The position numbers and the translations under genes are program-made. Positions 24,033-33,233 of a stretch of DNA of 64,000 nt are shown piece after piece. The notes under the pieces are model-generated. The model ran no database searches. It was not told the origin of the DNA and was given only the letters and a program-made list of their open reading frames with translations. Source of the stretch: Modestobacter sp. VKM Ac-2985 (GTDB lineage: Bacteria; Actinomycetota; Actinomycetes; Mycobacteriales; Geodermatophilaceae); the NCBI RefSeq assembly GCF_026967925.1, contig NZ_JAPVBI010000001.1, forward strand, positions 1,635,894-1,699,893, read 5' to 3'. Within the stretch, counting starts at the first letter, position 1; the number at the start of each line of letters is the position of its first letter.

Positions 24033-24728
24033 ATGACCGAGAGTCGTACGCGTACCGACGTGAGTTCCCAGAGCAACGTGGCACGGGAGGTGCCGCCGGA
24101 GTCGACGGCCGGCGCGACCCGTGACGTGCGGTCCGAGCCGATGGTCCACGAGGTGGAACGGCACGACGCACCGACGCAGCTGTCGATCGCCCCCTCCCGG
24201 CGGGACCGGGTCCGCTGGGGTCCGGTCTGGGCGGGCCTGATCGTCGCGGTCCCCACGTTCCTGCTGCTGGAGCTGGCCACCTTCGCCCTCGGCTGGTGGG
24301 ACGTCGGCGGGGGAGGCTCGAACGAGGCCAACTGGATCAGCGGCGTCGTCGGGTTGATCGCCTTCTTCCTCGGCGGGCTCACCGCCGGGGCCTCGGCCCT
24401 GTGGCGGGGGATCAGTGACGGCCTGCTGCACGGCATCCTGGTCTGGGCGCTGGGCGTCGTGACGATCGTCTTCCTGACGCTGTTCGGTGGTGGTGCGCTC
24501 TTCGGCTCGCTGGCCAACGTGATCACCCAGGTCGGCTCGTTCTCCCAGGCCAACCTCCCGGACGTCCAGGCGGCCAGTGCCCTGGAGACCGTCCGGTCGG
24601 GTGCCAGCTGGGCCGTCCTCGGCCTGGGGCTGTCGATCGCGGCCTCGGCGCTGGGTGGCGTGCTCGGCGCCAAGATGTGGCCGAGCAAGAAGGACACCGA
24701 GGAGCACCGGGCCGCCGCTGCCCGCTGA
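24033..24728 (+). CDS. Hypothetical membrane protein
   Basis: A 231-residue protein of unknown family. The first 65 residues are hydrophilic and Arg/Glu-rich. Four hydrophobic segments follow: about 72-92 (GPVWAGLIVAVPTFLLLELA), 105-125 (WISGVVGLIAFFLGGLTAGA), 132-158 (LHGILVWALGVVTIVFLTLFGG), and 190-215 (WAVLGLGLSIAASALGGVLG). A short lysine-rich tail (MWPSKKDTEEH) follows. Glycine-rich helices with TAGA/GG repeats resemble stress-induced membrane proteins of actinobacteria. The ATG is preceded by GAGAGGA. It stands alone between the GT2 gene and dinB; 174 bp upstream show no clear promoter. Confidence 0.65.
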   Translation: MTESRTRTDVSSQSNVAREVPPESTAGATRDVRSEPMVHEVERHDAPTQLSIAPSRRDRVRWGPVWAGLIVAVPTFLLLELATFALGWWDVGGGGSNEANWISGVVGLIAFFLGGLTAGASALWRGISDGLLHGILVWALGVVTIVFLTLFGGGALFGSLANVITQVGSFSQANLPDVQAASALETVRSGASWAVLGLGLSIAASALGGVLGAKMWPSKKDTEEHRAAAAR

Positions 24729-24777
24729 CCCTCGAGGACACGCGCCGGGGTGCTCCGCCGCCGGCGTCGTGACCGGC

Positions 24778-24783
24778 TATCGT
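24778..24783 (+). promoter_or_regulatory. -10 element of dinB
   Basis: TATCGT fits TAnnnT and lies ten bases before the LexA box, so the likely transcription start falls at the edge of the operator. The same GGCTATCGTC context precedes lspA. Confidence 0.45.
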
Positions 24784-24792
24784 CCCCGTGGG

Positions 24793-24808
24793 TCGAACAC
24801 GTGTTCGA
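24793..24808. promoter_or_regulatory. SOS (LexA) box of dinB
   Basis: TCGAAC-ACGT-GTTCGA, a perfect 16-bp palindrome matching the actinobacterial LexA consensus, 24 bp before the dinB GTG. It is nested in a 40-bp near-perfect palindrome (24781-24820, two mismatches per 20-base arm) whose outer arms are CGTCCCC and GGGGACG. Confidence 0.92.
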
Positions 24809-24831
24809 TCCGCGGGGACGACGGGGGTGCG

Positions 24832-26070
24832 GTGACCAGGGACCGGGCTGTCGGCTGCACGTTGCTGCACGTCGACATGGACGCCTTCTTCGCCAGCGTC
24901 GAGGTGCGCCGGCACCCCGAGCTGGCCGGCACACCGGTCATCGTCGGCGGGGTCGGCAACCGCGGGGTCGTCACCTCGGCCACCTACGAGGCCCGCCGGT
25001 ACGGCGTGCACAGCGCCATGCCGACCTCCCGGGCGCTGCGCCTGTGCCCGACGGCCACCGTGCTCCCCGGCGACCTCGACCTCTACACCGAGGTGTCCCG
25101 GTCGGTGATGGCGCTGTTCCGCTCCCTCACGCCACTGGTCGAGCCGCTGAGCCTGGACGAGGCGTTCCTCGACGTCTCCGGCAGCGGTCGCCGGCTGGGC
25201 GACCCGGTGGCGATCGGGGAGCACATCCGGGCCCGGGTCCACGACGAGCAGGGGATCACCTGCTCGGTCGGGGTGGCCGGCAGCAAGTTCGTGGCCAAGC
25301 TGGCCTCCACCCGGGCCAAGCCCGACGGGCTGCTGGTGGTGCCGCCGGCCGAGGTCATGGACTTCCTGCACCCGCTGCCGGTGGGCGCCCTGTGGGGCGT
25401 CGGCCCGAAGACCGAGGAGGTCCTCCTCCGGCTGGGGCTGCGCACGGTCGGGGACCTGGCCCACGTGCCGGCGCGGACCCTGCAGCGGGCGGTGGGCCAG
25501 GCGGCCGGCAGCCACCTGCACGAACTCGCCTGGGGCCGCGACCCGCGGCGGGTGGTGCCCGACGAGCCCGACCGGTCCACCGGGGCCGAGGAGACCTTCG
25601 GCACCGACGTCGACGACCCGCAGGTGGTCCACCGGGAGCTGCTGCACCTGGCCGAGCGGACGGCGGGGCGACTGCGCTCCACCGGCCACCTGGCGCGCAC
25701 GGTGACCGTCAAGGTCCGCTTCGCCGACTTCACCACGATCACCCGCTCCCGCACGCTGAAGGTCCCCACCGACGTGGGCCAGGAGCTGTACGACACGGCC
25801 CGCGCGCTCTTCGACGCCCTGGGGCTGGACCGGGCCCGCATCCGGCTGGTCGGGGTCAGGGCCGAAGGACTGGTGAGGGCCGAGGCGACCGCGCGACAGC
25901 TCGAACTGGGGGCTCGCGAGCACGGCCGCCGGGACGCCGAGCTGGCCGCCGACCGGGCTGCCCGGCGCTTCGGGGCCGGCGCCGTCCGGCCGGCCACCCT
26001 GCTCGGCCGCCGGCAGGTCCCGGGCGCCGGTCCGGTTGCGCGCGGCCCTTCCTCGGGGACGCCCCGCTGA
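24832..26070 (+). CDS. dinB: DNA polymerase IV (Y-family translesion polymerase)
   Basis: A 412-residue Y-family polymerase. Catalytic acidic residues are Asp15 (HVDMDAFFAS), Asp109 and Glu110 (SLDEAFLDV). The palm, thumb with helix-hairpin-helix (LWGVGPKTEEVLLRLGLRTV) and little finger (TVTVKVRFADFTTITRSRTL) are complete. A weak clamp-binding sequence QLELG lies near residue 365, followed by a 45-residue tail. The GTG at 24832 is in frame 24 bp after the LexA box, so expression should be damage-inducible. It performs error-prone bypass synthesis. The DUF3040 gene follows with its own promoter. Confidence 0.93.
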   Translation: MTRDRAVGCTLLHVDMDAFFASVEVRRHPELAGTPVIVGGVGNRGVVTSATYEARRYGVHSAMPTSRALRLCPTATVLPGDLDLYTEVSRSVMALFRSLTPLVEPLSLDEAFLDVSGSGRRLGDPVAIGEHIRARVHDEQGITCSVGVAGSKFVAKLASTRAKPDGLLVVPPAEVMDFLHPLPVGALWGVGPKTEEVLLRLGLRTVGDLAHVPARTLQRAVGQAAGSHLHELAWGRDPRRVVPDEPDRSTGAEETFGTDVDDPQVVHRELLHLAERTAGRLRSTGHLARTVTVKVRFADFTTITRSRTLKVPTDVGQELYDTARALFDALGLDRARIRLVGVRAEGLVRAEATARQLELGAREHGRRDAELAADRAARRFGAGAVRPATLLGRRQVPGAGPVARGPSSGTPR

Positions 26071-26168
26071 CCTGGCCCTCTGCCCCGCGGAGGCGCTGCG
26101 GGGCGGCAACATGATCCTCGCCGGGTGTGTCGACGGCGACTCGCCTTTCGCACGCCGCAAACGGCTCG

Positions 26169-26174
26169 TATCCT
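26169..26174 (+). promoter_or_regulatory. Putative -10 of the DUF3040 gene
   Basis: TATCCT (TAnnnT), with TTTCGC 17 bp upstream as a weak -35. It gives a leader of about 55 bases ending in GGAGGT before the GTG. Confidence 0.4.
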
Positions 26175-26234
26175 CGGTGCTACCGCGGGCGGACTGCCGC
26201 CGGTGGCTTCTTGCACTTGTACCTGGAGGTCGAC

Positions 26235-26648
26235 GTGCCGCTCTCCGAGCACGAGCAGCGTCTGCTGGAGCAGATCGAGCGCGCCCTCGTCGATGACGAT
26301 CCGAAGTTCGCCTCGACGGTCCGCACCGGTGACCGGCGGCAGAAGGCCCGCCGCAAGCTGCAGCTGGGGGCCGCCCTGGTGGTCGTCGGCCTGGCCGTGG
26401 TGGTCGGCGGGGTGGCCCTGCCCAACGCCGTCGTCGGCGTGCTGGGCTTCCTGGTGGCCTTCGGCGGGGCCGTTCTCGGGGTCCTGAACTACAAGGCCGC
26501 GACCGGTGAGGTGCCGGCCGGTTCCGCGCCGGGTCCGGCCGGGCGGCCGGCGGCCGGCGGCCGCGGGGGCAGCAGCAGCGCGAAGGCGCGCCGCCAGCCG
26601 CTGAAGAGCCGGCTCGAGGAGCGTTTCCGCCGCCGCTACGACCAGTAG
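26235..26648 (+). CDS. DUF3040 membrane protein
   Basis: A 137-residue protein with the DUF3040 signature at the N-terminus (PLSEHEQRLLEQIERALVDD then PKFAS), a hydrophobic hairpin at about 38-82 forming two helices, and a basic, Ser/Gly-rich tail ending KSRLEERFRRRYDQ. The family is actinobacterial and of unknown function, and it is often encoded after dinB, as here. The GTG has GGAGGT five bases upstream. The stop is TAG. It is convergent with the PRPP synthetase gene across a perfect hairpin. Confidence 0.85.
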   Translation: MPLSEHEQRLLEQIERALVDDDPKFASTVRTGDRRQKARRKLQLGAALVVVGLAVVVGGVALPNAVVGVLGFLVAFGGAVLGVLNYKAATGEVPAGSAPGPAGRPAAGGRGGSSSAKARRQPLKSRLEERFRRRYDQ

Positions 26649-26669
26649 CACTCACCGGGACCACCCGCT

Positions 26670-26715
26670 GAGCCAGCAGCCGCCGTACCCCGTCCGGGAC
26701 GGCGGCTGCTGGCTC
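26670..26715. terminator. Perfect 17-bp hairpin between convergent genes
   Basis: Arms 26670-26686 and 26699-26715 match exactly around a 12-base loop, between the DUF3040 stop (26648) and the PRPP synthetase stop (26726). It suits termination from both sides. Confidence 0.75.
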
Positions 26716-26725
26716 TCCGGTCGGC

Positions 26726-27682
26726 TCAGACCTCGGGCGTCGCCGTCGTGTCGAACAGCGCGCTGACCGACTCCCCGTCGTGGATCCGCTGCACGGCCTG
26801 GGCGAGCGCGGGGGCCACCGAGAGCACGGTCAGCTTCTCCGAGGCCCCGGCCGGCACCGGCACGGTGTTCGTGCAGACGATCTCCACGACGTCGGACTGG
26901 GCGCCGATCCGCTCCAGCGCACCCGCGGCGAACAGGCCGTGCGTGCAGGCCACCCGGATCGAGCGGGCGCCGTCGTCCCGCAGCCGGTCGATGAGCTCCA
27001 GCACCGTGCTGCCCTTGGCGATCTCGTCGTCCAGCACGATCACGTCACGGCCGGCGACGTCCCCGATCACGGCGCTGATGCTGACCCGGTCGTCGGCGTA
27101 CCGCTGCTTGGCACCCGCGGCGACCGGCACCCCGAGCCGCCGGGCGAAGGCTGCGGCCTCCTTGGCGTTGCCCAGGTCGGGGGAGACGACGGTGGTGCGG
27201 GAGAGGTCCAGCGCGCGGAAGTGATCGGCCAGTTCGCGCAGGGCGTGCAGGTGGTCGACCGGCACGCTGAAGAAGCCGTGCACCTGCGGGGAGTGCAGCG
27301 TCATGGCCAGCACCCGGCTGGCCCCGGCCGCCACCATCAGGTCGGCGATCAGTCGGCCACCGATGGAGATCCGAGGGGCGTCCTTCTTGTCCGACCGCGC
27401 GTAGGCGTAGTGCGGCATCACCACGGTGATCCGGGCAGCCGAGGCGCCGCGGGCCGCGTCGATCATCAGCAGCAGCTCGACCAGGTTCTCCTGCACCGGG
27501 GTGACCAGCGGTTGCACCAGGAAGACGTCGCGCTCCCGGCAGTTGGCCTGCAGCTGCACCTCGAGGCAGTCGTTGGCGAAGCGGGTCACCCGGACCGGCT
27601 GCAGCGGCACGCCCAGGTGGGCACACATCTCCGCGGCGAGCTCGGGGTGGGCACTGCCGGCGAAGACGGCGATCTCGCGCAA
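26726..27682 (-). CDS. Ribose-phosphate pyrophosphokinase paralogue
   Basis: A 318-residue PRPP synthetase homologue that would make PRPP from ribose 5-phosphate and ATP. Seen are the ATP-loop region PHYAYARSDKKDAPRISIGG, the DLGNAKEAAAFARRLGVPVA segment, and the PRPP loop VIVLDDEIAKGSTVLELI. Typical bacterial Prs has DDMIDTGGT here; the EIAKGST form marks a divergent subgroup. The start is TTG at 27682 (MREIAVFAG) with GGAG upstream. It is not next to glmU, where the main actinobacterial prs usually lies, so this may be a second copy with a special role. Confidence 0.85.
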   Translation of the reverse strand: MREIAVFAGSAHPELAAEMCAHLGVPLQPVRVTRFANDCLEVQLQANCRERDVFLVQPLVTPVQENLVELLLMIDAARGASAARITVVMPHYAYARSDKKDAPRISIGGRLIADLMVAAGASRVLAMTLHSPQVHGFFSVPVDHLHALRELADHFRALDLSRTTVVSPDLGNAKEAAAFARRLGVPVAAGAKQRYADDRVSISAVIGDVAGRDVIVLDDEIAKGSTVLELIDRLRDDGARSIRVACTHGLFAAGALERIGAQSDVVEIVCTNTVPVPAGASEKLTVLSVAPALAQAVQRIHDGESVSALFDTTATPEV

Positions 27683-27758
27683 GGGGCACTCCGCAGCTGG
27701 GGGGAGCCGGTGGCGACGCCACCGACACCGGCCACCGTAGCCAGCCCCGGCCCGGTGG

Positions 27759-30113
27759 TCAGGCCGGGCGGGGTCGGCGGGGTGCCCGGGCGGCGGCCCA
27801 CCGTGCGGCCGTCGCGAGCGTGGAGGCCGGCCACAGCGCCGCCCGGACCCGCTCCCCGCGGGAGGAGGACCGGAGCAACGCCCGTCGCACCGTCGCCAGC
27901 GCCGCGGTCAGCGCAGGGTCCGGGCTGGGGCGGGCCGCCGGTGGGCCGTACACCGAACGCTCCTGGGCTCGTGCCAGCACCTGCACCGCGGCGACCGCGG
28001 CGGGGTCGGTGGTGGCGAGCCGCTGGGCCAGCTGCTGGGCCAGCTGGCGTGCCGTCGACCTCCCGGGCAGCTCGACGGCCAGGTCGACGGTGGTCGCCAG
28101 CAGCTCCTCCCACAGGGCGCCCGGCTGCCCGTCGGCCAGCCGGGCGGCGCGCTGCCGGCGGCGGAGGAGGAACGGCAGCGCGGCCAGGGCGAGGACGACC
28201 AGCGTGCCCGCTGCCCCCAGCAGCCACGGCCTGAGCTGCTCCTCCGGCGCGGACTGGGCCGCCAGCGGCGGCACGTACTGGTCGTCGCGGTCCAGCTCGG
28301 CAGCCGGTGGCGCCGGCAGCGGGGCCGCACCGCCCGGCGTGAACGGGTCCGGGCCGCTGGTGTCGGCCTCGTCCGTGCGCGGTGCCCAGGGGAGCGCCAC
28401 GGCCCGGTCGGCGGCGATCGGGGTCGGGTCGAAGGGGATCCAGCCCAGGCCGGCGAACCAGACCTCGACCCAGGCGTGTGCGTCGTCGGTGGTGACCACC
28501 CGGTCGCCGTCCTCGCCGACCTGACCGGGTGTGTAGCCCAGCACCACCCGGGCCGGGACCCCTGCCGCCCGGACGAGCACGGCCATGGCGCCGGCGTACT
28601 GCTCGCAGTAGCCCCGCTTCAGCCGGAGGAAGTCGGCCAGGTCGTCGCCGGTGGTGCCCGGGCCGGTGGACAGGCTGTAGGTGAAGCCGTTGGCCGGGTC
28701 GGTGAACAGGCCGAGCACGGCCCGGACCCGCTCGTAGGGCGACTGTGCCGGGTCGGTCAGCTGGTCGGACAGGGCCACGACGCTGGGGTCGAGCTCCGGC
28801 AGTGCCGTGTAGCGCTCCACCATGGGGTCGCCCGGGTCCTGGGGTGCGGCAGCCAGCTCCGCCGCGCTCGGCTGCGGCTGCCGCGAGGTGAACCGGTAGG
28901 CGAGCCCGCCGGTGGTCACGTCCCGGCCGAAGACGGTCCGGGCGGCCGGGTCGAAGCGCCAGTCCTCGTCCTCGGAGCCCAGCACCTGCACCGACAGCGG
29001 GGAGTCGAACAGCGGGAGGAAGCGGTCGTCGTGCGAGAGCACGGTGACCCGGGCGGTCACCTCGCGGCTGGACTGCCGGTCCAGGAGCGGCGCCAGGGGA
29101 CCGTCGGCCGCGATCGATGCCTGGCCGTCGAGGTTGGTCATCCGCCAGCCGACGTCGCCGCTGTACTCGTCCAGCGAGACCGAGCGCAGGTACCCCGGGT
29201 CGGCCACCGAGGCGTCGACGGCCAGCAGGTCGATCGGCTCGGGCAGGCTCAGCTGGCCGGCCATCTCCGCCACCGGGTCCAGCGACGTCCCCACGCCGTT
29301 GCCGGTGCCCGCCCCGCCCCACCCCGCCGCGAGCGAGCCCTCGGCCAGGGTCGGCACGAACGCCGGCAGCAGCAGCCCGGCCACGAGGGCGACCAGGCCG
29401 GTGCGCAGGGCCGGCAGGGTGCCGGTGCCCATCGGCGACCCGCTGCCGCCCCGGCCGCTCCCGACCAGCCGCGCCCGCTGGTCGGCCCACAGCAGGACCG
29501 CGAACCCGGCGGCCGGTGCGGCGAAGGAGATCAGCGCCACCTCCCCGGTCACGGTGCTCACCGGGACGCAGTAGAGGACCAGCAGGCCGAGCCCGCCCAG
29601 GGCCGGCTGGCGGGCGGGGACGGCGAGCAGGTCGACGGCCAGCGCGATCAGGGCGACGAAGACGGTGGTCAGCGCCACCAGCCCGGTGAGCGGCAGCGCC
29701 GGGGTGGCCTGCTCCCGGATCTCCGCGGTGCCGTCACCGAGCAGGCCGGCGAGGTCGGTCAGGCTGTCCAGGGTCGGCAGCACGCCCGCCCAGGCGCGGT
29801 CGGGCGTGAAGACGACGGTGAGCACGACGAGCACCAGCGCCACCTGGCCCAGCGGCACGGCCAGCCGCGCCGGACCGGACCACCAGGGGCCGTCGTCCTC
29901 GGCGGCGTCCACCAGCCGGTCCAGCAGTGCCCGCAGCGCCACCCCGCCCAGGCCCACGGCCGCCACCACCATCGTCACCGGCAGCAGCCACGTGCGGGCG
30001 GCGAAGACGGGGTCCAGCGCCAGCGCGCCCAGCAGCACGGCGACCGCGACGGCGATCCCGGTGCCCGGCCCGCCGCGGGTGGCCCGCGGCAGCTCGTCGA
30101 CCTGGCCGCTCAT
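27759..30113 (-). CDS. TgpA-type transglutaminase-like membrane protein (DUF3488)
   Basis: A 784-residue protein. An N-terminal bundle of about six hydrophobic helices (DUF3488, residues 25-230) precedes an extracytoplasmic region and a transglutaminase core. The catalytic triad is visible: Cys503 ([11 protein letters not shown]), His546 ([10 protein letters not shown]) and Asp562 (WIPFDPTPI). One further helix near 635-660 and a cytoplasmic DUF4129-like tail follow. The ATG overlaps the stop of the DUF58 gene (ATGA). MoxR-DUF58-transglutaminase is a common operon; it is linked to envelope processes, but the substrate is unknown. Confidence 0.87.
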   Translation of the reverse strand: MSGQVDELPRATRGGPGTGIAVAVAVLLGALALDPVFAARTWLLPVTMVVAAVGLGGVALRALLDRLVDAAEDDGPWWSGPARLAVPLGQVALVLVVLTVVFTPDRAWAGVLPTLDSLTDLAGLLGDGTAEIREQATPALPLTGLVALTTVFVALIALAVDLLAVPARQPALGGLGLLVLYCVPVSTVTGEVALISFAAPAAGFAVLLWADQRARLVGSGRGGSGSPMGTGTLPALRTGLVALVAGLLLPAFVPTLAEGSLAAGWGGAGTGNGVGTSLDPVAEMAGQLSLPEPIDLLAVDASVADPGYLRSVSLDEYSGDVGWRMTNLDGQASIAADGPLAPLLDRQSSREVTARVTVLSHDDRFLPLFDSPLSVQVLGSEDEDWRFDPAARTVFGRDVTTGGLAYRFTSRQPQPSAAELAAAPQDPGDPMVERYTALPELDPSVVALSDQLTDPAQSPYERVRAVLGLFTDPANGFTYSLSTGPGTTGDDLADFLRLKRGYCEQYAGAMAVLVRAAGVPARVVLGYTPGQVGEDGDRVVTTDDAHAWVEVWFAGLGWIPFDPTPIAADRAVALPWAPRTDEADTSGPDPFTPGGAAPLPAPPAAELDRDDQYVPPLAAQSAPEEQLRPWLLGAAGTLVVLALAALPFLLRRRQRAARLADGQPGALWEELLATTVDLAVELPGRSTARQLAQQLAQRLATTDPAAVAAVQVLARAQERSVYGPPAARPSPDPALTAALATVRRALLRSSSRGERVRAALWPASTLATAARWAAARAPRRPRPA

Positions 30114-31462
30114 GCCGGCACCGGTCCCGCGGTGCCGGCCCGGCTGCCCACCTGGCTCCACAGCTGTGCCACGGTCCGGTCCGGGCCGACGGCGACCACC
30201 TGCCAGCCGGCCGCACGGAGCAGGTCACCGGCCTGCTGCTGCCGGGTGCACACCTCGGCCCGGGCGGCGGGGCTGAGCGTGCGCCGGCCCCGGGTTGCCC
30301 CGGCGTCCAGCCAGCCGGCGGTGTCCACGAGCACCGCGACGTCCCGGCCCGGACCGGAGCGGGCGCGGACCAGCGCCGCGACGTCCTCGGGTCCGACGAG
30401 GCCCAGCAGGCAGATCGCCGGTCCGTCGGACCCGGACCGGCGCAGCGCCTCCATGCCCAGCTGCAGGCCGGGCTGCGGTGCCCCGCCCAGGACGGCGAGC
30501 CGCTCGAGCAGCTCGTCCGGGCCCAGCTGTCCCCGGCCGAGCGCCGGGGTGAGCTCCCCGCCGTCGGTCACCACCCGCAGCGCCGCCCCCCGGTGCAGCA
30601 GGTGGGTGCCGATGCTGGCCGCGGCCTCCACCACCCACTCCAGGGTGTCCTGCGGCGGGGCCGGGTCACCCGCTGGGCTCTCGACCCGGCCCCCGAGCAG
30701 GTGGGCGGTCGACCGGGTGTCGACGAACACGGTCGCCGCCGCGCGCCACGGGCGTTCCTCCAGCCGGACCATCAGCTCGCCGGTGCGCGCGGTGGCCCGC
30801 CAGTGCACCAGCCGCAGGTCGTCGCCGTGGCGGTACTCCCGGGTGCTGACGTCGTCCTCGCCGTGCACGGCGATCGCGCGGCGGGCGCCCTCGCCGCCGT
30901 CCCCGCCGGCGCCGGTCAGCGCGCCGCCACCGAGCAGTGGTACGACCCGGGGCAGCACCAGCAGCGCGGCGGTGTCGCTGCCGGTCGCCGTGCGCAGCAC
31001 CAGGCCGAAGGGGTCGACGAGCCGCAGGCTCAGCGGCCCCAGGGTGTACCGGCCGCGCCGGGAACCGTGCAGCCGGTACCGGAGCGGCGCGGTGCCGCCG
31101 CTGGCGAGCCGCTCCACGACGAAGCGCGGCTGCGCACCCAGGTCGGCCGGCAGGTGCTCGGTGAGCAACCACAGCCCGCCGGCCCGCCGGTCGGCGTTGG
31201 ACACCTCCACCAGCACCTCGGCGGACCCGCCGCGCGGCAACCGGGCCGGGCTGACGGTGCGCCGGGTCGCGACCCGGAAGCGCTGGCGGGCGATCCCGAC
31301 GGCCGACACCACCGGCAGGGCGAGCACGAACAGGGCCAGCTGCACGAGGGCCCGCTCGCCGAGCAGGGCGCCCAGCGCGCCCAGGGTCAGCCCGGCGGCG
31401 ACCAGGCAGCGGCCGCGCAGCGTGAGGGAGGACGCCGCGTCGGCGATCCGGGTGCGCGCCAT
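30110..31462 (-). CDS. DUF58 domain protein
   Basis: A 450-residue protein with two N-terminal hydrophobic helices (about 15-60), a beta-rich part, and the DUF58 signature [20 protein letters not shown] near residue 220. A VWA-like domain follows ([15 protein letters not shown]). The ATG at 31462 is 26 bp after the MoxR gene. DUF58 proteins accompany MoxR ATPases and are thought to be their membrane-side partners. The gene stop overlaps the TgpA-like ATG. Confidence 0.85.
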   Translation of the reverse strand: MARTRIADAASSLTLRGRCLVAAGLTLGALGALLGERALVQLALFVLALPVVSAVGIARQRFRVATRRTVSPARLPRGGSAEVLVEVSNADRRAGGLWLLTEHLPADLGAQPRFVVERLASGGTAPLRYRLHGSRRGRYTLGPLSLRLVDPFGLVLRTATGSDTAALLVLPRVVPLLGGGALTGAGGDGGEGARRAIAVHGEDDVSTREYRHGDDLRLVHWRATARTGELMVRLEERPWRAAATVFVDTRSTAHLLGGRVESPAGDPAPPQDTLEWVVEAAASIGTHLLHRGAALRVVTDGGELTPALGRGQLGPDELLERLAVLGGAPQPGLQLGMEALRRSGSDGPAICLLGLVGPEDVAALVRARSGPGRDVAVLVDTAGWLDAGATRGRRTLSPAARAEVCTRQQQAGDLLRAAGWQVVAVGPDRTVAQLWSQVGSRAGTAGPVPA

Positions 31463-31488
31463 GGGGGACCGTCCGTCTCTGGGATGGG

Positions 31489-32547
31489 TCAGCGGCCGCC
31501 GTGGACGGGCACGGTGGTGAGCAGGTCGGTGACCACCCGCTGGGCGTCCCGCCGTGCCAGCGCCGCGTCCGGGGTCAGCAGCAGCCGGTGGGCCAGCACC
31601 GGGACCGCCATGGCCTGCACGTCGTCGGGGAGCACGTGGTCGCGGCCGGCCAGTGCGGCGGTGGCGCGGGCGGCGCGCAGCAGCTGCAGTCCCGCGCGCG
31701 GCGAGGCACCCAGCCGCAGGTCGGGGGAGCGGCGGGTGGCCTCGACCAGCGAGACGACGTACTGGCGCAGCGGCTCGGCGACGTGCAGCCGGCCCACCGC
31801 GGCCACCAGGGTCCGCACGCGCGCGGCGTCGAGCACCGGGGTGAGCGCGGTGAGCGGGTCGACGGTGGCCCGCCCGCCGAGCATCGCCAGCTCGGCCTCA
31901 CGGTCGGGGTAGCCCATCGAGACCCGGGCGGTGAACCGGTCCCGCTGCGCCTCGGGGAGGGGGTAGGTGCCCTCCATCTCCAGCGGGTTCTGCGTCGCGA
32001 CCACCATGAACGGCCGGGCCAGTTCGTAGGTGACCCCGTCGACGGTGACCTGCCGCTCCTCCATGCACTCCAGCAGGGCCGACTGCGTCTTGGGGGAGGC
32101 GCGGTTGATCTCGTCGGCCACGACCACGTTGGCGAAGACGGCGCCGGGCTTGAACTCGAACGCCCGGGACTCCTGGTCGTAGACCGCCACCCCGGTGACG
32201 TCGCTGGGCAGCAGGTCGGGGGTGAACTGGATCCGGCGCACCGTGCCGTCGATGGTGCGGGCCAGCGCCTTGGCCAGGGTGGTCTTCCCGACCCCGGGGA
32301 CGTCCTCGATCAGCAGGTGGCCCTCGGCCAGCAGCACGACCAGTGCCAGCCGGACGACGTCGGGCTTGCCCTGCACCACCCGGCCGATCGCCTCGGCGAG
32401 CTGCGCCCCCTCGGCCGCCACGTCGGCGTCGGTCTCCGGCTGCGTCGCTGCGGCGTCCTGGCCGGTGTCGTGCCGGGGGGCGGAGCGCAGCTCCGCGACC
32501 CCCCGGTCCGACCGCAGCTCTGCCGTGCCCTCGGTCACCCCGCTCAC
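31489..32547 (-). CDS. MoxR-family AAA+ ATPase
   Basis: A 352-residue MoxR AAA+ ATPase. The Walker A is EDVPGVGKTTLAKALA near residue 80, Walker B is VVVADEINRASPKTQSALLE, and sensor 1 is VVATQNPLEMEGTYPLPEAQ. A C-terminal lid domain follows. About 45 poorly conserved N-terminal residues precede the fold. The start is a GTG at 32547. It heads the MoxR-DUF58-TgpA operon and is divergent from mraZ. MoxR proteins act as chaperone-like ATPases for metal insertion or VWA-protein activation. Confidence 0.88.
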   Translation of the reverse strand: MSGVTEGTAELRSDRGVAELRSAPRHDTGQDAAATQPETDADVAAEGAQLAEAIGRVVQGKPDVVRLALVVLLAEGHLLIEDVPGVGKTTLAKALARTIDGTVRRIQFTPDLLPSDVTGVAVYDQESRAFEFKPGAVFANVVVADEINRASPKTQSALLECMEERQVTVDGVTYELARPFMVVATQNPLEMEGTYPLPEAQRDRFTARVSMGYPDREAELAMLGGRATVDPLTALTPVLDAARVRTLVAAVGRLHVAEPLRQYVVSLVEATRRSPDLRLGASPRAGLQLLRAARATAALAGRDHVLPDDVQAMAVPVLAHRLLLTPDAALARRDAQRVVTDLLTTVPVHGGR

Positions 32548-32686
32548 GGTACGTGCTGCTCAGCGGCGCGCACGGTCGATCCCGTTCCGCGGCCCGGATG
32601 CGGCCCGGATGCCGCCCGGAGGTGGCTCGGAGGCGGCCCGGCGGGGGGCCGGTGGAGGCCGGTGGGGAGAAGGGGGCGACACGGCG

Positions 32687-32716
32687 TGGAGTGGTGTCCA
32701 GTGGGGGCCAGTGGGT
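32687..32716 (+). promoter_or_regulatory. MraZ-binding boxes, three 10-bp-phased TGG repeats
   Basis: AGTGG recurs at 32690, 32700 and 32710 with an exact 10-bp period (TGGTG, TGGGG, TGGGT), followed at once by the -10 TACTGT. This matches the known E. coli MraZ target of TGGGN repeats with 5-base spacers. MraZ probably autoregulates the dcw operon here. Confidence 0.75.
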
Positions 32717-32722
32717 TACTGT
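32717..32722 (+). promoter_or_regulatory. -10 element of the mraZ/dcw promoter
   Basis: TACTGT (TAnnnT) directly after the MraZ boxes, which take the place of the -35 region. The predicted transcription start near 32729 leaves a leader of about 70 bases before mraZ. Confidence 0.55.
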
Positions 32723-32798
32723 GTCGCGCAATGGGGAGGCAGGGGCCACGGATGGTGCCCGGCACGACCACAGGAGGACTGATGCAGGGGGTGATCCG

Positions 32799-33233
32799 GT
32801 GTTCGTCGGCAGCTACCCCTTGCGGCTCGACGAGAAGGGCCGGCTCGCCCTCCCGGTCCGCTACCGCGAGCTCGTGGCCGACGGCATGGTGATCAAGAAG
32901 GGCCAGGAGCGCTGCGTCTACGGCCTGACCATGGCCCGGGTCGCCGAGCAGAGCGCCGCGCTGAAGTCGATGGCGCCGGCCGACACCAACGCCGGCCGCA
33001 TGCACGCCCGGATGAGCTTCGGCTCGATGGTCGAGGTCGAGGCGGACAAGACCGGCCGGATCACCATCCCGGCGACCCTCCGGGAGTACGCCGGCCTGGA
33101 CCGCGACGTCGTCGTCGTCGGCGTGGACACCCGATTCGAGATCTGGGACTCCGGCACCTGGGACGCCTACGTGGCAGAGCAGGAGGCCGTCTTCGCCGCC
33201 ATGGAGAGCGAGGGGATGCCGACCCTGTCCTGA
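32799..33233 (+). CDS. mraZ: Transcriptional regulator MraZ
   Basis: A 144-residue MraZ with its two AbrB-like halves: [20 protein letters not shown] at the N-terminus and [20 protein letters not shown] near residue 75. MraZ binds TGG repeats in its own promoter and represses or tunes the division and cell-wall operon; such repeats lie 85 bp upstream. The start is GTG at 32799 because the homologous protein begins there. The strongest Shine-Dalgarno in the leader (GGAGG, 32773-32777) instead faces an out-of-frame ATG at 32782. Confidence 0.93.
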   Translation: MFVGSYPLRLDEKGRLALPVRYRELVADGMVIKKGQERCVYGLTMARVAEQSAALKSMAPADTNAGRMHARMSFGSMVEVEADKTGRITIPATLREYAGLDRDVVVVGVDTRFEIWDSGTWDAYVAEQEAVFAAMESEGMPTLS

